A stretch of DNA of 64,000 bases from Planococcus halocryophilus (GTDB lineage Bacteria; Bacillota; Bacilli; Bacillales_A; Planococcaceae). The position numbers were made by a program, and so were the translations under genes. Positions 25,335 through 35,904 of the stretch are shown here, piece after piece (within the stretch, counting starts at the first letter, position 1; every line of letters begins with the position of its first letter). The stretch is taken from NCBI RefSeq assembly GCF_022489025.1, contig NZ_JAKVTG010000002.1:292740-356739 (forward strand), in the 5' to 3' direction. The notes beneath the pieces are model-generated. The model saw only the letters and a list, made by a program, of their open reading frames with translations, made no database searches and had not been told where the DNA came from.

Positions 25335-25360
25335 ACCGGCATAGCAACTTTTATGCCGGT
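25335..25360 (+). terminator. Terminator between SDR and htrA
   Basis: 9-bp GC-rich stem ACCGGCATA/TATGCCGGT (25335-25343 with 25352-25360) with a T run on the plus strand; it may also serve htrA, whose stop is at 25368. Confidence 0.7.
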
Positions 25361-25367
25361 TTTTATT

Positions 25368-26582
25368 TTACAATGCTGAATTATCCACAAGCTTTAAGTT
25401 GAATTCGATTAACTCACCATCTCGATACGCTTTAACGGTCAGTTCATCACCGATTTTCTTTTTATTGTATAAATGCTTTCGCAACTCGATAATATCATCT
25501 ATTGCGACACCATCCATTTCAATAATCACATCAAACTGCTCCATACCCGCCGCAGCTGCAGCAGAACCTTTTATCACGGAATTGACTACGACACCCGTTA
25601 CCACGTCTTCAGGAAGGTTTAACGTGTCCTGACGAGAAGCTTGAGGCACTTGAACCAAATCCATCAACGTCACACCCATTGCAGGCCGAATCATCTCCCC
25701 ATTTTCTTCAATCGATTCGATCACAGGAATCGCAGAATTGATGGGAATCGAAAACCCAATGCCCTCCACTTGCGAAGTTGCGATTTTCATCGAATTAATG
25801 CCGATCAATTGACCTGCTAAATTGACCAATGCGCCGCCACTGTTTCCTGGATTAATCGCCGCATCTGTCTGTAACACTTCTGCTTGCCAATCTTCTTGAC
25901 CGTCACCATTCAAATCCACTGGCACCGCTCGATCTTTACCAGAAATGACACCCGTCGTCACCGAACCTGAAAAATTTAGACCTAACGGATTACCGATCGC
26001 GATCACTGTCTCTCCTTGTTTTAAGGCATCTGAATCTCCAAATTGAGCAACTGCCTGCACTTTAGCTCCGTCCATTTCGAGTACAGCCAAATCGGTCCAA
26101 ATATCACTTCCTACTAGCTCAGCTTGAACTTTAGAACCGTCCGACAACGTTACTTCAATACCACTGGCTCCATCAATAACATGATAATTGGTAACGACAT
26201 AAGCTGTGCCATTATCATTTTTATAAATAACACCAGACCCCGTGCCAACAGCTTGTTCTTGTTGCTCTGATTGCGACCAAAAATCCCCATTTGCTTGCAA
26301 ATTACTAACTCCTACGACCGCATCCGCCGCTATATCAACAGCCTTCGTCACATCTGTCATGATATTAACCGAAATCGCTTCAGAACCTTCTTTAGCGCCC
26401 TGCTCCACAATTTGCGTGTTACTAGTGCCGTTATCCGGTCTCAGCTCTGGTAACGTATAAAACAATAGCCAGACCAATAACGCACCCACCACTACTCCGC
26501 CTACACCTGCAGCAAACACACCTAAACGACTCTGTCTCTGTCTGCCGTTCGGTGTTTGATTGTAATAACCCACCGCACTCAT
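25368..26582 (-). CDS. htrA: HtrA/DegP-like serine protease (YycK)
   Basis: 404 aa membrane-anchored quality-control protease acting outside the cell membrane. Cytoplasmic N-terminus, one TM helix (about 25-46), trypsin-like domain with catalytic His in TNYHVIDGA, Asp in WTDLAVLE and Ser in INPGNSGGAL, then a PDZ domain (GVVVNSVIKGSAAAAAGMEQFDVIIEMDG). It is the last member of the walRKHIJ neighbourhood in many Bacillales; here a 400-bp gap with a GC-rich repeat separates it from walJ, so it probably has its own promoter. Confidence 0.93.
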   Translation of the reverse strand: MSAVGYYNQTPNGRQRQSRLGVFAAGVGGVVVGALLVWLLFYTLPELRPDNGTSNTQIVEQGAKEGSEAISVNIMTDVTKAVDIAADAVVGVSNLQANGDFWSQSEQQEQAVGTGSGVIYKNDNGTAYVVTNYHVIDGASGIEVTLSDGSKVQAELVGSDIWTDLAVLEMDGAKVQAVAQFGDSDALKQGETVIAIGNPLGLNFSGSVTTGVISGKDRAVPVDLNGDGQEDWQAEVLQTDAAINPGNSGGALVNLAGQLIGINSMKIATSQVEGIGFSIPINSAIPVIESIEENGEMIRPAMGVTLMDLVQVPQASRQDTLNLPEDVVTGVVVNSVIKGSAAAAAGMEQFDVIIEMDGVAIDDIIELRKHLYNKKKIGDELTVKAYRDGELIEFNLKLVDNSAL

Positions 26583-26724
26583 CCTTCCTCTATCTTCTCT
26601 ATCTGTTTACCCCGCTTGAACCATTTATAAGACCTTTATCATTTCAGTTTAAAAATTTCGTGTGACCAAAGCAAGCTGCAAAACCTATTTCCACTCTGCT
26701 CGTCGTTTATAGAACAGTCTCTCT

Positions 26725-26910
26725 TAGTTACTTGGAGTGTAAGCGCTCTACTCCTGCGGGAATAGTGCTAGCCGGAGCCACTGGACTGAGCAAAGCGAAG
26801 GAAGCGGCAGAGGTTGCACCCTTGGCAGCTAGTACCGCGACGTCCTGTCGCACTAGCTGCATGACTCACATCCTGTGAGCCCGAAAGCGAGCGCTGGAAC
26901 GGAAAGCACT
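26725..26910. repeat. GC-rich extragenic repeat between htrA and walJ
   Basis: The gap 26583-26982 holds a GC-rich block with CTCCTGCGGGA, GAGCCACTGG, GCAGCTAGTACC/GCACTAGCTGC inverted parts and GAAAGCGAGCGC. The first piece matches a motif I know from extragenic repeats of Bacillaceae. It is not coding in any frame that has a ribosome site. Confidence 0.45.
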
Positions 26911-26982
26911 CTTATCAATTTCAATTTACAACAAAAAAAGCCATCCAAAAGTCACTTTCATGACCTTCGAACAGCTCTTCTC

Positions 26983-27771
26983 TTACACAACAATTAATTT
27001 AGTCGGTATATTGGCATCCGTATCAAACAGATTCACATATTCTCCGGTGATAATCCCTTTTGACTGCAAAGTTTGCTCAACACTCATACGCGCTAAATCT
27101 TTCATATTATTATCTTTACTCAAATGCGAAAGATAAATACGTGTCGGTTTTTCAGCAATCACTTCACTCATCGCCACTGCCGCATCTTCATTCGACACGT
27201 GACCCACGTCACTCAAAATCCGGCGTTTAATCGACCATGGGTAACGCCCCATCTGCAGCATTCCTACATCATGATTACTTTCAAACACATACGAATCAGA
27301 CGCTTGAATAACACCTTTCATCCGGTCGCTAACATAGCCTGTATCCGTAATTAACGACAGCTTTCGACCATCTGCATGAAACACATAAAACATGGGATCT
27401 GCCGCATCGTGCGACACCGCAAACGATTCAATATCCATCGAGCCAAAAGTTTTAATCGTATCCATATCAAAATGGAATCGCTGCTCTACAGGAACCGCTC
27501 CGATCAACCCATCCATCGCAGACCATGTTTTAGCGTTGGCATAAATCGGCACCTTATGTTTGCGTGCTACAATCCCAAGCCCTTTAATGTGATCGCTGTG
27601 TTCATGCGTGACCAAAATGCCATCCAAATCGCTCATTTTTTTACCGATTGCAGCAAACAACTCTTCCATTTTACGACCACTGAGTCCTGCATCGACTAAA
27701 AAAGAATGTTCTCCGTTCTCGATATATGTGGCATTGCCGCTTGAACCGCTGGCTAATACACTGAATTGCAT
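26983..27771 (-). CDS. walJ: Metallo-beta-lactamase fold protein WalJ (YycJ)
   Basis: 262 aa. Metal motif [10 protein letters not shown] (HxHxDH) near residue 55, with SHDAADP and YLSHLSKDN supplying further ligands. WalJ/YycJ is the last gene of the walRKHIJ operon; it is a predicted nuclease-like enzyme linked to coordination of DNA replication or repair with division. 13 bp separate it from walI, so it is co-transcribed. Confidence 0.93.
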   Translation of the reverse strand: MQFSVLASGSSGNATYIENGEHSFLVDAGLSGRKMEELFAAIGKKMSDLDGILVTHEHSDHIKGLGIVARKHKVPIYANAKTWSAMDGLIGAVPVEQRFHFDMDTIKTFGSMDIESFAVSHDAADPMFYVFHADGRKLSLITDTGYVSDRMKGVIQASDSYVFESNHDVGMLQMGRYPWSIKRRILSDVGHVSNEDAAVAMSEVIAEKPTRIYLSHLSKDNNMKDLARMSVEQTLQSKGIITGEYVNLFDTDANIPTKLIVV

Positions 27772-27784
27772 AGTAAAAATCTCC

Positions 27785-28594
27785 TTACTCTACTTCTTCT
27801 GGTGGTTTGTTCAATTCAATAACTCCGTCTTTTACAGCATTCACAAAATAATCTTGTCGGCTACCGTCTGAAAGTTCGCCTTGAACATGCCAAGTCGGAA
27901 CAAACATTTGGCGATCTTTTGATACTTGTACGTGCACAGAGTAACCTAATTCTGTATTTCTAATTTTAGTTCCATATTCTAGCATGTTTTTTTGGTAAAG
28001 TGTATGAATTGCGGTGACCGCTGTCACTAAGCTTTTCGGCTCTTCATTTTCGATAATATTGGTGAACATTGTTTGTTCATAGCGGACAATATTCCCCTCA
28101 TTATCCCAATACACCGTTACTTTCCCATCATCACTAAAATAAAGAATTTCACCTGCAAGCTTCTGAAAATACACAGCTTTATTTAACTCTTTATCAATTT
28201 CCCATAACTCATAGGCAGTGCCTTCATACACATTTTGTTCCATAAACGTAGTTACCGCTTTCGCACTTTCTGGATCACCGACTGGTGAAACAGCTTTTTC
28301 ATACGAAACCTGCAGTTTTTTTCCATCTTGAATATTAACCTGGACATTTGCTTTAGGTGCTTCTTTAGCCGTGAATATTTTTGTTTCTCCACGAATATAG
28401 GGCATCCCTTCCACGTTTTCAGGAAGATTTGAATAGGTGATTTTATCTGCCTGCAACTTTTCATCCACTGAGGATTCAGAAAGCACTTCTACATTTTTCG
28501 CTTCTGTATACCGATTCAAATACAAGGAATACAAAAAGACATTTAAAATAGAAAAGACAATGATAAAAATGGTCTTGGTTTTATTCCAATCCAA
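27785..28594 (-). CDS. walI: WalK-regulating membrane protein WalI (YycI)
   Basis: 269 aa, with one N-terminal TM helix (about 7-26) and a large extracytoplasmic domain. YycI forms a membrane complex with YycH and WalK and restrains (B. subtilis) or activates (S. aureus) the kinase. The start overlaps the walH end by 14 bp. Identification is by position, topology and family-like sequence ([18 protein letters not shown]). Confidence 0.9.
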   Translation of the reverse strand: MDWNKTKTIFIIVFSILNVFLYSLYLNRYTEAKNVEVLSESSVDEKLQADKITYSNLPENVEGMPYIRGETKIFTAKEAPKANVQVNIQDGKKLQVSYEKAVSPVGDPESAKAVTTFMEQNVYEGTAYELWEIDKELNKAVYFQKLAGEILYFSDDGKVTVYWDNEGNIVRYEQTMFTNIIENEEPKSLVTAVTAIHTLYQKNMLEYGTKIRNTELGYSVHVQVSKDRQMFVPTWHVQGELSDGSRQDYFVNAVKDGVIELNKPPEEVE

Positions 28595-29915
28595 GTTCTC
28601 GCCCTCCTGTCAATTCCGTTGGCAGCTCTGTCCAAATACCATTTGTTTTAACGTACCAAGTTGGCTCAAAAATAATAAAAGAATCATCTTCGCTTCTCGT
28701 TACATGATAAGCAGGCGTAACGTCCGTTATCGTGGATCGTTCTTCTTCTTCCATTTGACCGAGAGCTTTCAACACATCTTCTCCTGCGGCCAGTACAACC
28801 ACTCTTTTTTCTGCTTCTGAATCTAGTTGATAAGCTGGCCGAACATAACTATAAACTTGTTCTACCCCGTCATCTATTCCCCACATAAGTTCAAGGTTTG
28901 TTGTAGTTGAGTTGCTGAAGACCGGTAAATCGGCTACGTACAATTGATACTCGATTTGTTGGTTCACTGAATTCATACCTGCGTATAAATACTGATCCGT
29001 CCAGCCACCATGTGCATTGATATAGTTAAGCGAATCGAATAATAAATCGGATGGAATGGCGGGATCTGTTGTTTCAGCTTTTGGCTGAATGTACTTTATA
29101 CTTTTGGTGTTCTGATTTTCTCTCATAAATGCTCCAGAATCATCCGTATACTCTTGCGTTTTTAAATCAGCTGAGAATACTAATTCAGGACTATCTAGTA
29201 ACGCTTCTGCAAATTTCGAAGTTGAAATTTCATCTAGTAAAAAACCAATACTCGTTTTCTCGACTTTATCTTTTTGCACATAAACCGGCAATACACCAAT
29301 TGCATCATCTGTGACATAAGTATTATAGTCAACTGCTTGATCTACAACTTCTGTTTGAAACTGGTACAAGTCTTCTACGCGAAGATCGCCTTTATAAATT
29401 CTTCCTGACAAAGTATTAATAAAGTATAAAGCGGGACGGTCATTAGCTGGCGCATCCCATTCAATAATGAGTCGGTCAAAAGAAGATTCTGGAATCGTTG
29501 TATCCACAATATTATTGATCGAGTCAAAAACTGGCAATGGAACTAATCCTGGGTAGTAAACAAGCGCTCGCTTTGAACTATGCATATAAGATTTAATTGT
29601 CGCTGGAGTTGCTTCATCTTGCACCATTCTTATATTGCTAATTTGCCAATTCTTTAAGGACTCAACAAATACATTAATATCGTTTTGGTCGCTAGTTCCT
29701 GTGACATTTTCGTCATTATGAAATAGCAGTTTTACAGGACGTACAATTTCTTCCGTGTTTTTCGTTTCTGAAATCGGCATTTCTACCGTAGTAGTTGGTT
29801 CAATAATTTCATGTGTCGGTGTGAATGTCCAAATAGTAAAGGTTAACGCAAGACTCAGTAGGATGAGTAAAAACAAAGCGATTGACTTTATATGTTCTAC
29901 ATATTTCAATCCCAC
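28581..29915 (-). CDS. walH: WalK-regulating membrane protein WalH (YycH)
   Basis: 444 aa, one N-terminal TM helix (about 11-31) and an extracytoplasmic domain, partner of WalI in tuning WalK activity. The start is unclear: GTG 29915 is very near the GGGGGTGA site, and TTG 29909 sits at a better 6-bp distance; either overlaps the end of walK. It is the third gene of the wal operon. Confidence 0.9.
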   Translation of the reverse strand: MGLKYVEHIKSIALFLLILLSLALTFTIWTFTPTHEIIEPTTTVEMPISETKNTEEIVRPVKLLFHNDENVTGTSDQNDINVFVESLKNWQISNIRMVQDEATPATIKSYMHSSKRALVYYPGLVPLPVFDSINNIVDTTIPESSFDRLIIEWDAPANDRPALYFINTLSGRIYKGDLRVEDLYQFQTEVVDQAVDYNTYVTDDAIGVLPVYVQKDKVEKTSIGFLLDEISTSKFAEALLDSPELVFSADLKTQEYTDDSGAFMRENQNTKSIKYIQPKAETTDPAIPSDLLFDSLNYINAHGGWTDQYLYAGMNSVNQQIEYQLYVADLPVFSNSTTTNLELMWGIDDGVEQVYSYVRPAYQLDSEAEKRVVVLAAGEDVLKALGQMEEEERSTITDVTPAYHVTRSEDDSFIIFEPTWYVKTNGIWTELPTELTGGRELGLE

Positions 29916-31732
29916 TCACCCCCGTCGTCTTCTTCAAATGGCAACGTAAAGAAAATACTTGTTCCTTTTCCTAGCTTACTCTCTGCCCAGATGACGCCCC
30001 CGTGAGCATTGATCATTTCTTTGGAAATGGCCAATCCTAATCCCGTGCCACCCATTTCACGTGATCTTGCACGGTCTACGCGATAAAACCGATCAAAAAT
30101 TCGATCTACATTTTCTTTTGGAATCCCCATTCCTTCGTCACTAATCTGAATCAATAGGAATCCTTCTTCTACCGTCATATTAAAGCGGACTTTCCCACCT
30201 TCAGGAGAATACTTCAATGCATTCGAAATAATATTGTCAATTACTTGCGTTAATTTATCAGGGTCGATTTCTACAAAGTACTGCTCTTTAGGCAATTGAC
30301 GTTTAAAATTCACTTTGTGTGACTTCGACATTTCAAAACGATCGATGATGCGGTTGAAAAAGACGTTGAATTCGACCATTTCTTTGCTCAATTCGGTGTC
30401 ACTCGAATCCATTTTCGATAATTTCAGCAAATCGTTTACCAATCGAATCATTCGCTCTGTTTCCGTTTGCGTTACATTCAAAAAGTTCGGTGCTAAGTCT
30501 GGGTCCTGCCATGCCCCGTCAGCCAATGCTTCTAAATAACTGCGCATTGTCGTCAAAGGAGTTCGCAATTCATGCGATACATTGGCAACAAACTCACGAC
30601 GTTCAATATCAATTTTTTCCTGCTCTGTATTGTCATGCAAGACCGCAATCAGTCCATTAACAAAACCTGTTTCTTTTTGGATGACAGAAAACGTTGTTCG
30701 TAATAATGTACTTTGCTCATACGAACTCAAATCTAAGGTAACAGACTCTTTCATATCAATTAAATCTTCGAAAGTATATTCTTCTTCGAGACCTAATACA
30801 CTCGTTACCGGTCGATTTATAACCGTTTCACGTGAAACATTAAGCAGTTGAAGCGCAGGATCATTGATCAAAATAATTCGTCCTCGTCTATCGGTCGATA
30901 ACACTCCATCCGTCATATTGGAAAGGACAGACGCCAGTTTACGGCGCTCGCTTTCTGTCGACTGTTGAGATTCCTGCAATCGATTTGTTAAATGGTTAAA
31001 GGCTCGAGCAAGTTGACCAATTTCGTCATCGCTATAAACCCTTACCTTACGAGAGAAGTTACCTTTAGCCATGGCTTGCGCTTGCCTTCGCATATCCGCA
31101 ATCGGTCGTGAAATTGTTTGAGCCACTAAAATCCCTAAAATTGCAGTAATGGCCAAAGAAATCGTCGTACCTACTGCAAGAATCGAGTTGATATCATCCA
31201 TTTGGTCATAGACATTTTCAATCTCGGCTTCAACATATAAAGTCCCGAGTAAGGTGCCACCTGTCGCAACAATCGGCAAGGTTCGCACCCAAATTCGCTC
31301 TTCGCTTTCCTTATCTACATAGGTCTGTTCTAAATCGACTTCTCCTATGATGGATTGCCGAACTAAGTCATTTGTTGAGCGCTGCCCGACGAGTATTTGG
31401 TTTTCAATGACTGAAGATGCGAGAATGCTATACCGTGTATCAACTACACGTATTTCATTAATATCATCTGATTGAAAACCATATAATACAGTACGCAATG
31501 TTTGCTCGAGTGTTGAATTTTCTTCTGTACGTTCTTTAATCATTTCTTCACGCACACTAAATTCAATAATCTCCATACGATCTTTAATGGAACTCTCAAA
31601 GTTCCCTTTCAAGGTTTCTTCAAGCTGCTGAGCGAAATACAGACCGATGATCTGCATGGCCAGCAAAATCAGCAAAATATAAATTAACACAAACTTCACA
31701 TGTATCGACTTTAAAAAATTTACTTTAGACAT
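29906..31732 (-). CDS. walK: Essential cell-wall sensor histidine kinase WalK
   Basis: 608 aa. Two TM helices (about 13-31 and 184-204) around an extracytoplasmic PAS-like sensor domain, HAMP (ISRPIADMRRQAQAMAKGNF), a cytoplasmic PAS, HisKA with phospho-His in FVANVSHELRTPLTTM, and HATPase with NALKYSPEGG, DEGMGIP and GGTGLGLAI. It phosphorylates WalR to match autolysin activity to wall growth. It contains a parS-like 16-mer at 30824-30839. Starts 4 bp after the walR stop. Confidence 0.96.
   Translation of the reverse strand: MSKVNFLKSIHVKFVLIYILLILLAMQIIGLYFAQQLEETLKGNFESSIKDRMEIIEFSVREEMIKERTEENSTLEQTLRTVLYGFQSDDINEIRVVDTRYSILASSVIENQILVGQRSTNDLVRQSIIGEVDLEQTYVDKESEERIWVRTLPIVATGGTLLGTLYVEAEIENVYDQMDDINSILAVGTTISLAITAILGILVAQTISRPIADMRRQAQAMAKGNFSRKVRVYSDDEIGQLARAFNHLTNRLQESQQSTESERRKLASVLSNMTDGVLSTDRRGRIILINDPALQLLNVSRETVINRPVTSVLGLEEEYTFEDLIDMKESVTLDLSSYEQSTLLRTTFSVIQKETGFVNGLIAVLHDNTEQEKIDIERREFVANVSHELRTPLTTMRSYLEALADGAWQDPDLAPNFLNVTQTETERMIRLVNDLLKLSKMDSSDTELSKEMVEFNVFFNRIIDRFEMSKSHKVNFKRQLPKEQYFVEIDPDKLTQVIDNIISNALKYSPEGGKVRFNMTVEEGFLLIQISDEGMGIPKENVDRIFDRFYRVDRARSREMGGTGLGLAISKEMINAHGGVIWAESKLGKGTSIFFTLPFEEDDGGEWD
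30824..30839. promoter_or_regulatory. parS-like site inside walK
   Basis: CGTTTCACGTGAAACA matches the parS consensus TGTTNCACGTGAAACA at 15 of 16 positions; only the first base differs. It is the likely outer ParB nucleation site of the window. Confidence 0.7.
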
Positions 31733-31736
31733 TTAA

Positions 31737-32444
31737 CTACTCCTGTTCAGGATTTCGTAAATAATACCCTACGCCACGACGTGTCACAATCCATGCCGGA
31801 TGACTTGGATTGTCTTCAATTTTTTCACGCAGACGTCTGACGGTAACGTCTACTGTACGGACATCGCCAAAATAATCATAGCCCCATACCGTCTGCAACA
31901 AATGCTCACGCGTCATGACTTGTCCGATATGCTTGCCAAGATAGTGAAGAAGTTCAAATTCACGGTGAGTCAATTCAATCGTTTCCTCACGTTTTAACAC
32001 AAGATAAGCATCTGGTTGAATCGTTAAAACACCTACTTGTATATCATTGGAATTTTGCCCCTCTTCTTCTGCAGGCGCTATATTTTGTCGACGCAAGTTA
32101 GCTTTCACACGCGCGATCAATTCACGCGTTGAAAAAGGCTTCGTGACATAGTCATCTGCACCCAATTCTAAACCTAAAACTTTATCAATTTCAGAGTCTT
32201 TCGCTGTTAACATAATGATTGGGAAATCGAACTTCTTGCGAATTTCACGACAGACTTCCATCCCATCACGATTTGGCAACATAATATCTAATAACATCAA
32301 ATCGGGTTGGATTTCACTTGCAATTTTAATCGCTTCGTCCCCGTCATATGCACAAACTACATTAAAGCCTTCTTTTTTTAAGTTAAATTGTAAAATATCT
32401 GCAATCGGTTTCTCATCGTCTACAACTAAAATTGTTTTACTCAT
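31737..32444 (-). CDS. walR: Response regulator WalR
   Basis: 235 aa OmpR-family regulator of cell-wall genes. Receiver with phospho-Asp in [11 protein letters not shown], conserved Lys in [11 protein letters not shown], and a winged-helix DNA-binding domain ending in [16 protein letters not shown]. Two ATGs stand in tandem; the second (32444) is preferred because it is 7 bp from AGGGGAG. First gene of the walRKHIJ operon; I did not find a confident promoter in 32445-32606. Confidence 0.96.
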   Translation of the reverse strand: MSKTILVVDDEKPIADILQFNLKKEGFNVVCAYDGDEAIKIASEIQPDLMLLDIMLPNRDGMEVCREIRKKFDFPIIMLTAKDSEIDKVLGLELGADDYVTKPFSTRELIARVKANLRRQNIAPAEEEGQNSNDIQVGVLTIQPDAYLVLKREETIELTHREFELLHYLGKHIGQVMTREHLLQTVWGYDYFGDVRTVDVTVRRLREKIEDNPSHPAWIVTRRGVGYYLRNPEQE

Positions 32445-32606
32445 CATTTTTCTCCCCTTTTTCTTCCCATCTACACCCTTTTTCTTGTCATTGCCCGTGC
32501 TTTACTACCCTATACTTTATCATTGTTTAGGGCATTTCGCATCTATCAGTAGCTACCCCCCCTCTGCCTCAAACGCTCAAAACGTATGCGCAATCCACAA
32601 AACATC

Positions 32607-32634
32607 AAAAAGCAGCCGCCCATAGGCGACTGCT
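32607..32634 (-). terminator. Terminator of purA
   Basis: AGCAGCCGCC-CATA-GGCGACTGCT stem with one mismatch, followed on the minus strand by TTTTTGATG; 33 bp beyond the purA stop. Confidence 0.8.
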
Positions 32635-32667
32635 TAGCTTGTATCATAACTACACTAGTTTAGAAGA

Positions 32668-33954
32668 TTATCTCCAAACACTTGTAACGATGTTTGTTTG
32701 GTTGCGGTCAGGACCGACAGAGAAAATCGAAATTTGTACGCCCGTCAACTGAGAAATACGCTCTAGGTAATGACGTGCATTTTCTGGCAACTCATCTAAT
32801 GATTTGCAGCTTGTTACGTCTTCAGACCAGCCTGGAAGCTCTTCGTACACTGGTTCGCACTCATCAAGCATGCGTAAGTTTGCTGGATATTCTGTGATCA
32901 ATTCCCCTTGGTAACGGTAAGCTGTACAAATCTTAACCGTTTCAAGACCTGACAATACATCGATCGAGTTAACTGTTAAATCTGTTAAGCCACTAACACG
33001 TCTCGCATGACGAACAACTACGCTGTCAAACCAGCCAATACGGCGTGGACGTCCAGTAGTCGTCCCATATTCTTTACCGATTTCACGGATTTGTTGACCC
33101 ACTTCATCGAATAATTCCGTTGGGAACGGTCCATCACCAACACGTGACGTGTACGCTTTACATACTCCGATAACGTGTTGAATTGTTGTTGGGCCAACTC
33201 CAGCACCGATTGTTACTCCACCCGCTACTGGGTTAGAAGATGTTACAAACGGATACGTTCCTTGGTCGATATCAAGCATAACGCCTTGAGCGCCTTCGAA
33301 CAATACACGACGTCCATTATCAATTGCATCGTTCAATACTTTTGATGTATCGGTTACGTATTTAGCAATTTCTTGGCCATATGCATAATATTCTTCCATA
33401 ATTTCTTCGACAGTAAATCCTTCTGTTTCATAGAATTTCTCGAACAGACGGTTTTTCTCGATCAAGTTCATGCGCAGTTTTTCTTCGAACACAACATGGT
33501 CCAATAAATCCGCCATACGAATTCCGACACGTGCTGCTTTGTCCATATAAGCAGGTCCGATGCCTTTACCGGTTGTTCCAATTTTATTTGCTCCGCGTCG
33601 TGCTTCTTCTACTTCGTCTTGCTTAATATGGTATGGCAGTAAAACGTGTGCGCGGTTTGAAATGCGCAAGTTTTCAGTTGTTACGCCACGCTCATGCAGA
33701 CCTTTTAATTCTTTAACAAGCGCTTTTGGATCTACGACCATGCCGTTTCCAATTACCGATGTTTTCTCTTTATAAAATATCCCTGAAGGAATCAAATGCA
33801 ATTTATACGTTTCTCCACCAAAAATAATCGTGTGTCCAGCGTTATTACCACCCTGGTAACGTGCAATTACTTCTGCGTGTTCTGATAGAAAATCAGTGAT
33901 TTTCCCTTTTCCTTCGTCTCCCCATTGCGTTCCTACTACTACGACTGACGTCAT
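32668..33954 (-). CDS. purA: Adenylosuccinate synthetase
   Basis: 428 aa. Makes adenylosuccinate from IMP, aspartate and GTP, the first committed step to AMP. N-terminal GTP loop [22 protein letters not shown], the IMP-site [12 protein letters not shown] and the C-terminal [16 protein letters not shown] region are all intact. Single gene with promoter at 34001-34029 and terminator at 32607-32634, placed between walR and dnaB as in related genomes. Confidence 0.97.
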   Translation of the reverse strand: MTSVVVVGTQWGDEGKGKITDFLSEHAEVIARYQGGNNAGHTIIFGGETYKLHLIPSGIFYKEKTSVIGNGMVVDPKALVKELKGLHERGVTTENLRISNRAHVLLPYHIKQDEVEEARRGANKIGTTGKGIGPAYMDKAARVGIRMADLLDHVVFEEKLRMNLIEKNRLFEKFYETEGFTVEEIMEEYYAYGQEIAKYVTDTSKVLNDAIDNGRRVLFEGAQGVMLDIDQGTYPFVTSSNPVAGGVTIGAGVGPTTIQHVIGVCKAYTSRVGDGPFPTELFDEVGQQIREIGKEYGTTTGRPRRIGWFDSVVVRHARRVSGLTDLTVNSIDVLSGLETVKICTAYRYQGELITEYPANLRMLDECEPVYEELPGWSEDVTSCKSLDELPENARHYLERISQLTGVQISIFSVGPDRNQTNIVTSVWR

Positions 33955-34000
33955 AATTCCGCACCTCCGTTAGGCATATGCCCTATCTCAAACAGTGTTT

Positions 34001-34029
34001 ATTGTACCAATTAAATGCAAAACCGTCAA
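34001..34029 (-). promoter_or_regulatory. purA promoter
   Basis: On the minus strand TTGACG (34024-34029) and TACAAT (34001-34006) with a 17-bp spacer, about 45 bp upstream of the purA start. I see no purine riboswitch in the short leader. Confidence 0.7.
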
Positions 34030-34044
34030 TACAAAACAGAATAA

Positions 34045-34088
34045 AACACGAACATATAAATGTGTTACCACATTTAATGTTCGTGTTT
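34045..34088 (-). terminator. Terminator of the dnaB operon
   Basis: Long hairpin AAACACGAACAT/ATGTTCGTGTTT (34045-34056 with 34077-34088) with an inner second stem (AAATGTG/CACATTT). It overlaps the dnaB stop codon. Confidence 0.75.
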
Positions 34089-35442
34089 AAAAGTCTCCGC
34101 CAGATTCATGTTGACTCCAGTCAATGGTGACGAATTTATTATATTCTTTCACAAACGCTAGTTTAACCGTACCTGTTGGACCGTTACGTTGTTTTGCGAT
34201 GATAATTTCAATCATGTTTTGATCTTCTGTTTCTTTGTCGTAATAATCTTCTCGATACAAGAATGATACAATATCGGCATCTTGCTCAATACTTCCAGAT
34301 TCACGCAAATCCGACATCATCGGGCGCTTGTCTTGTCGTTGCTCTACTCCACGAGACAACTGTGACAATGCAATAACCGGTACTTCAAGCTCACGCGCTA
34401 ATCCTTTTAATGAACGGGAAATGTCCGAAACTTCTTGTTGACGATTTTCACCGGATTTGCCGGGTCCTTGGATCAATTGAAGATAATCAATCATAATCAT
34501 GCCGAGTCCGTATTCTTGTTTCAAACGCCGGCATTTTGCACGAATGTCATTCACGCGGATACCTGGTGTATCATCGATAAAGATTCCGGCATTGGATAAA
34601 CTCCCCATCGCCATCGTCAACTTGCGCCAGTCTTCATTTTGAAGTGCACCGGTACGAAGCACTTGTGCATCAATATTGCCTTCTGCACAAAGCATACGCA
34701 TGACTAGCTGTTCCGCCCCCATCTCCAAACTAAAGATGGCGACATTTTCGTCTGTTTTAGTCGCGACGTTTTGTGCGACGTTCAAAGCGAAAGCTGTCTT
34801 ACCAACAGAAGGCCGTGCAGCTACGATGATCAAGTCGTTTCGTTGAAACCCTGCTGTTACCTTATCAAGGTCTCGGAATCCCGTAGGAATACCTGTAACG
34901 TCTCCTTTACGGGTATGCAGCAACTCGATATTATCATAGGTCTTGACCAGAACATCTTTGATGTGGGTAAAGTCACCGGCTTTTTTCCGGCTCGATACTT
35001 CCATCATTTTCTTTTCTGCTTCGGAAAGCAACGCTTCTACTTCATCTTCACGTGTAAATCCATCTTCTACAATTGTCGTGGCTACACGGATCAATCGGCG
35101 AAGCAACGCTTTTTCTTCAACAATATGCGCATAATGCGCAACGTTTGCAGCTGTTGGTACTGCATTAGCGATTTCCGTTAAATACGATAACCCGCCAATG
35201 TCTTCTAATTCTTTTTTGACAGAAAGCTCTTCTGTCACGGTCACAACATCAATTGCTTTTCCGTGATCCGCTAAATTCAGCATCGTCTGGAAAATCTTTT
35301 GATGGGCAATGCGATAAAAATCTTCTGCCATGACGATTTCAGCAACCGTAATTAGAGAAGGTGGTTCTAAAAAAATGGCACCAATAACCGATTGCTCGGC
35401 TTCATGGTTGTGCGGGGGGACACGATCTATCGCTTCGTTCAT
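34087..35442 (-). CDS. dnaB: Replicative DNA helicase (DnaB family, dnaC in B. subtilis)
   Basis: 451 aa hexameric helicase that unwinds DNA ahead of the replisome. N-terminal primase-binding domain (MNEAIDRVPPHNHEAEQSVIGAIF), Walker A ARPSVGKTAFALN, Walker B MIMIDYLQLI and the arginine-finger region SQLSRGVEQRQDKRP are present; no intein interrupts it. It follows rplI by 12 bp in the gdpP-rplI-dnaB operon. Confidence 0.97.
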   Translation of the reverse strand: MNEAIDRVPPHNHEAEQSVIGAIFLEPPSLITVAEIVMAEDFYRIAHQKIFQTMLNLADHGKAIDVVTVTEELSVKKELEDIGGLSYLTEIANAVPTAANVAHYAHIVEEKALLRRLIRVATTIVEDGFTREDEVEALLSEAEKKMMEVSSRKKAGDFTHIKDVLVKTYDNIELLHTRKGDVTGIPTGFRDLDKVTAGFQRNDLIIVAARPSVGKTAFALNVAQNVATKTDENVAIFSLEMGAEQLVMRMLCAEGNIDAQVLRTGALQNEDWRKLTMAMGSLSNAGIFIDDTPGIRVNDIRAKCRRLKQEYGLGMIMIDYLQLIQGPGKSGENRQQEVSDISRSLKGLARELEVPVIALSQLSRGVEQRQDKRPMMSDLRESGSIEQDADIVSFLYREDYYDKETEDQNMIEIIIAKQRNGPTGTVKLAFVKEYNKFVTIDWSQHESGGDF

Positions 35443-35454
35443 CGGTGTCTCACC

Positions 35455-35904
35455 TTACGCTTCTTCAGTAACATGAACTCGAAGTGTAGCGATCACATCC
35501 TGATGTAACTTTACAGGAATATTCGTATAGCCAAGCGCACGAATAGCATCGTCCAGTTCCATTTTGCGTTTGTCTAATTTGATGCCATGTTTTTTCTCAA
35601 GTGCCGTTGCTACTTGTTTTGTTGTAATTGATCCGAAAAGACGTCCATCTGCTCCAGATTTTGCAGTCAATTCGATTTTCAAACCTTCAAGTGTTTCTTT
35701 TAACTGTTCTGCTTCTTGACGTTCTTGGTCAGCTTCTTTTTGTTCTTTTTTCTTTTGACCATCTAATTTACTGATTGTTGCCTGGTTTGCTTCAATTGCT
35801 AAATTATTTTTTAATAGGAAGTTATGTGCATAACCATCTGCTACGTTTTTAATCTCACCTTTTTTGCCTTTACCTTTTACGTCTTTCAAGAATATTACTT
35901 TCAT
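35455..35904 (-). CDS. rplI: 50S ribosomal protein L9
   Basis: 149 aa. N-terminal rRNA-binding domain ([30 protein letters not shown]), long charged connecting helix and C-terminal domain ending in VHVTEEA, the usual architecture and length. It overlaps gdpP by 4 bp and precedes dnaB, a conserved arrangement. Confidence 0.97.
   Translation of the reverse strand: MKVIFLKDVKGKGKKGEIKNVADGYAHNFLLKNNLAIEANQATISKLDGQKKKEQKEADQERQEAEQLKETLEGLKIELTAKSGADGRLFGSITTKQVATALEKKHGIKLDKRKMELDDAIRALGYTNIPVKLHQDVIATLRVHVTEEA

Noticed and set aside
34771..35181. 136-aa open frame opposite dnaB and similar frames opposite other core genes
   Set aside because: Antisense shadows of conserved genes, without ribosome sites or recognisable domains.
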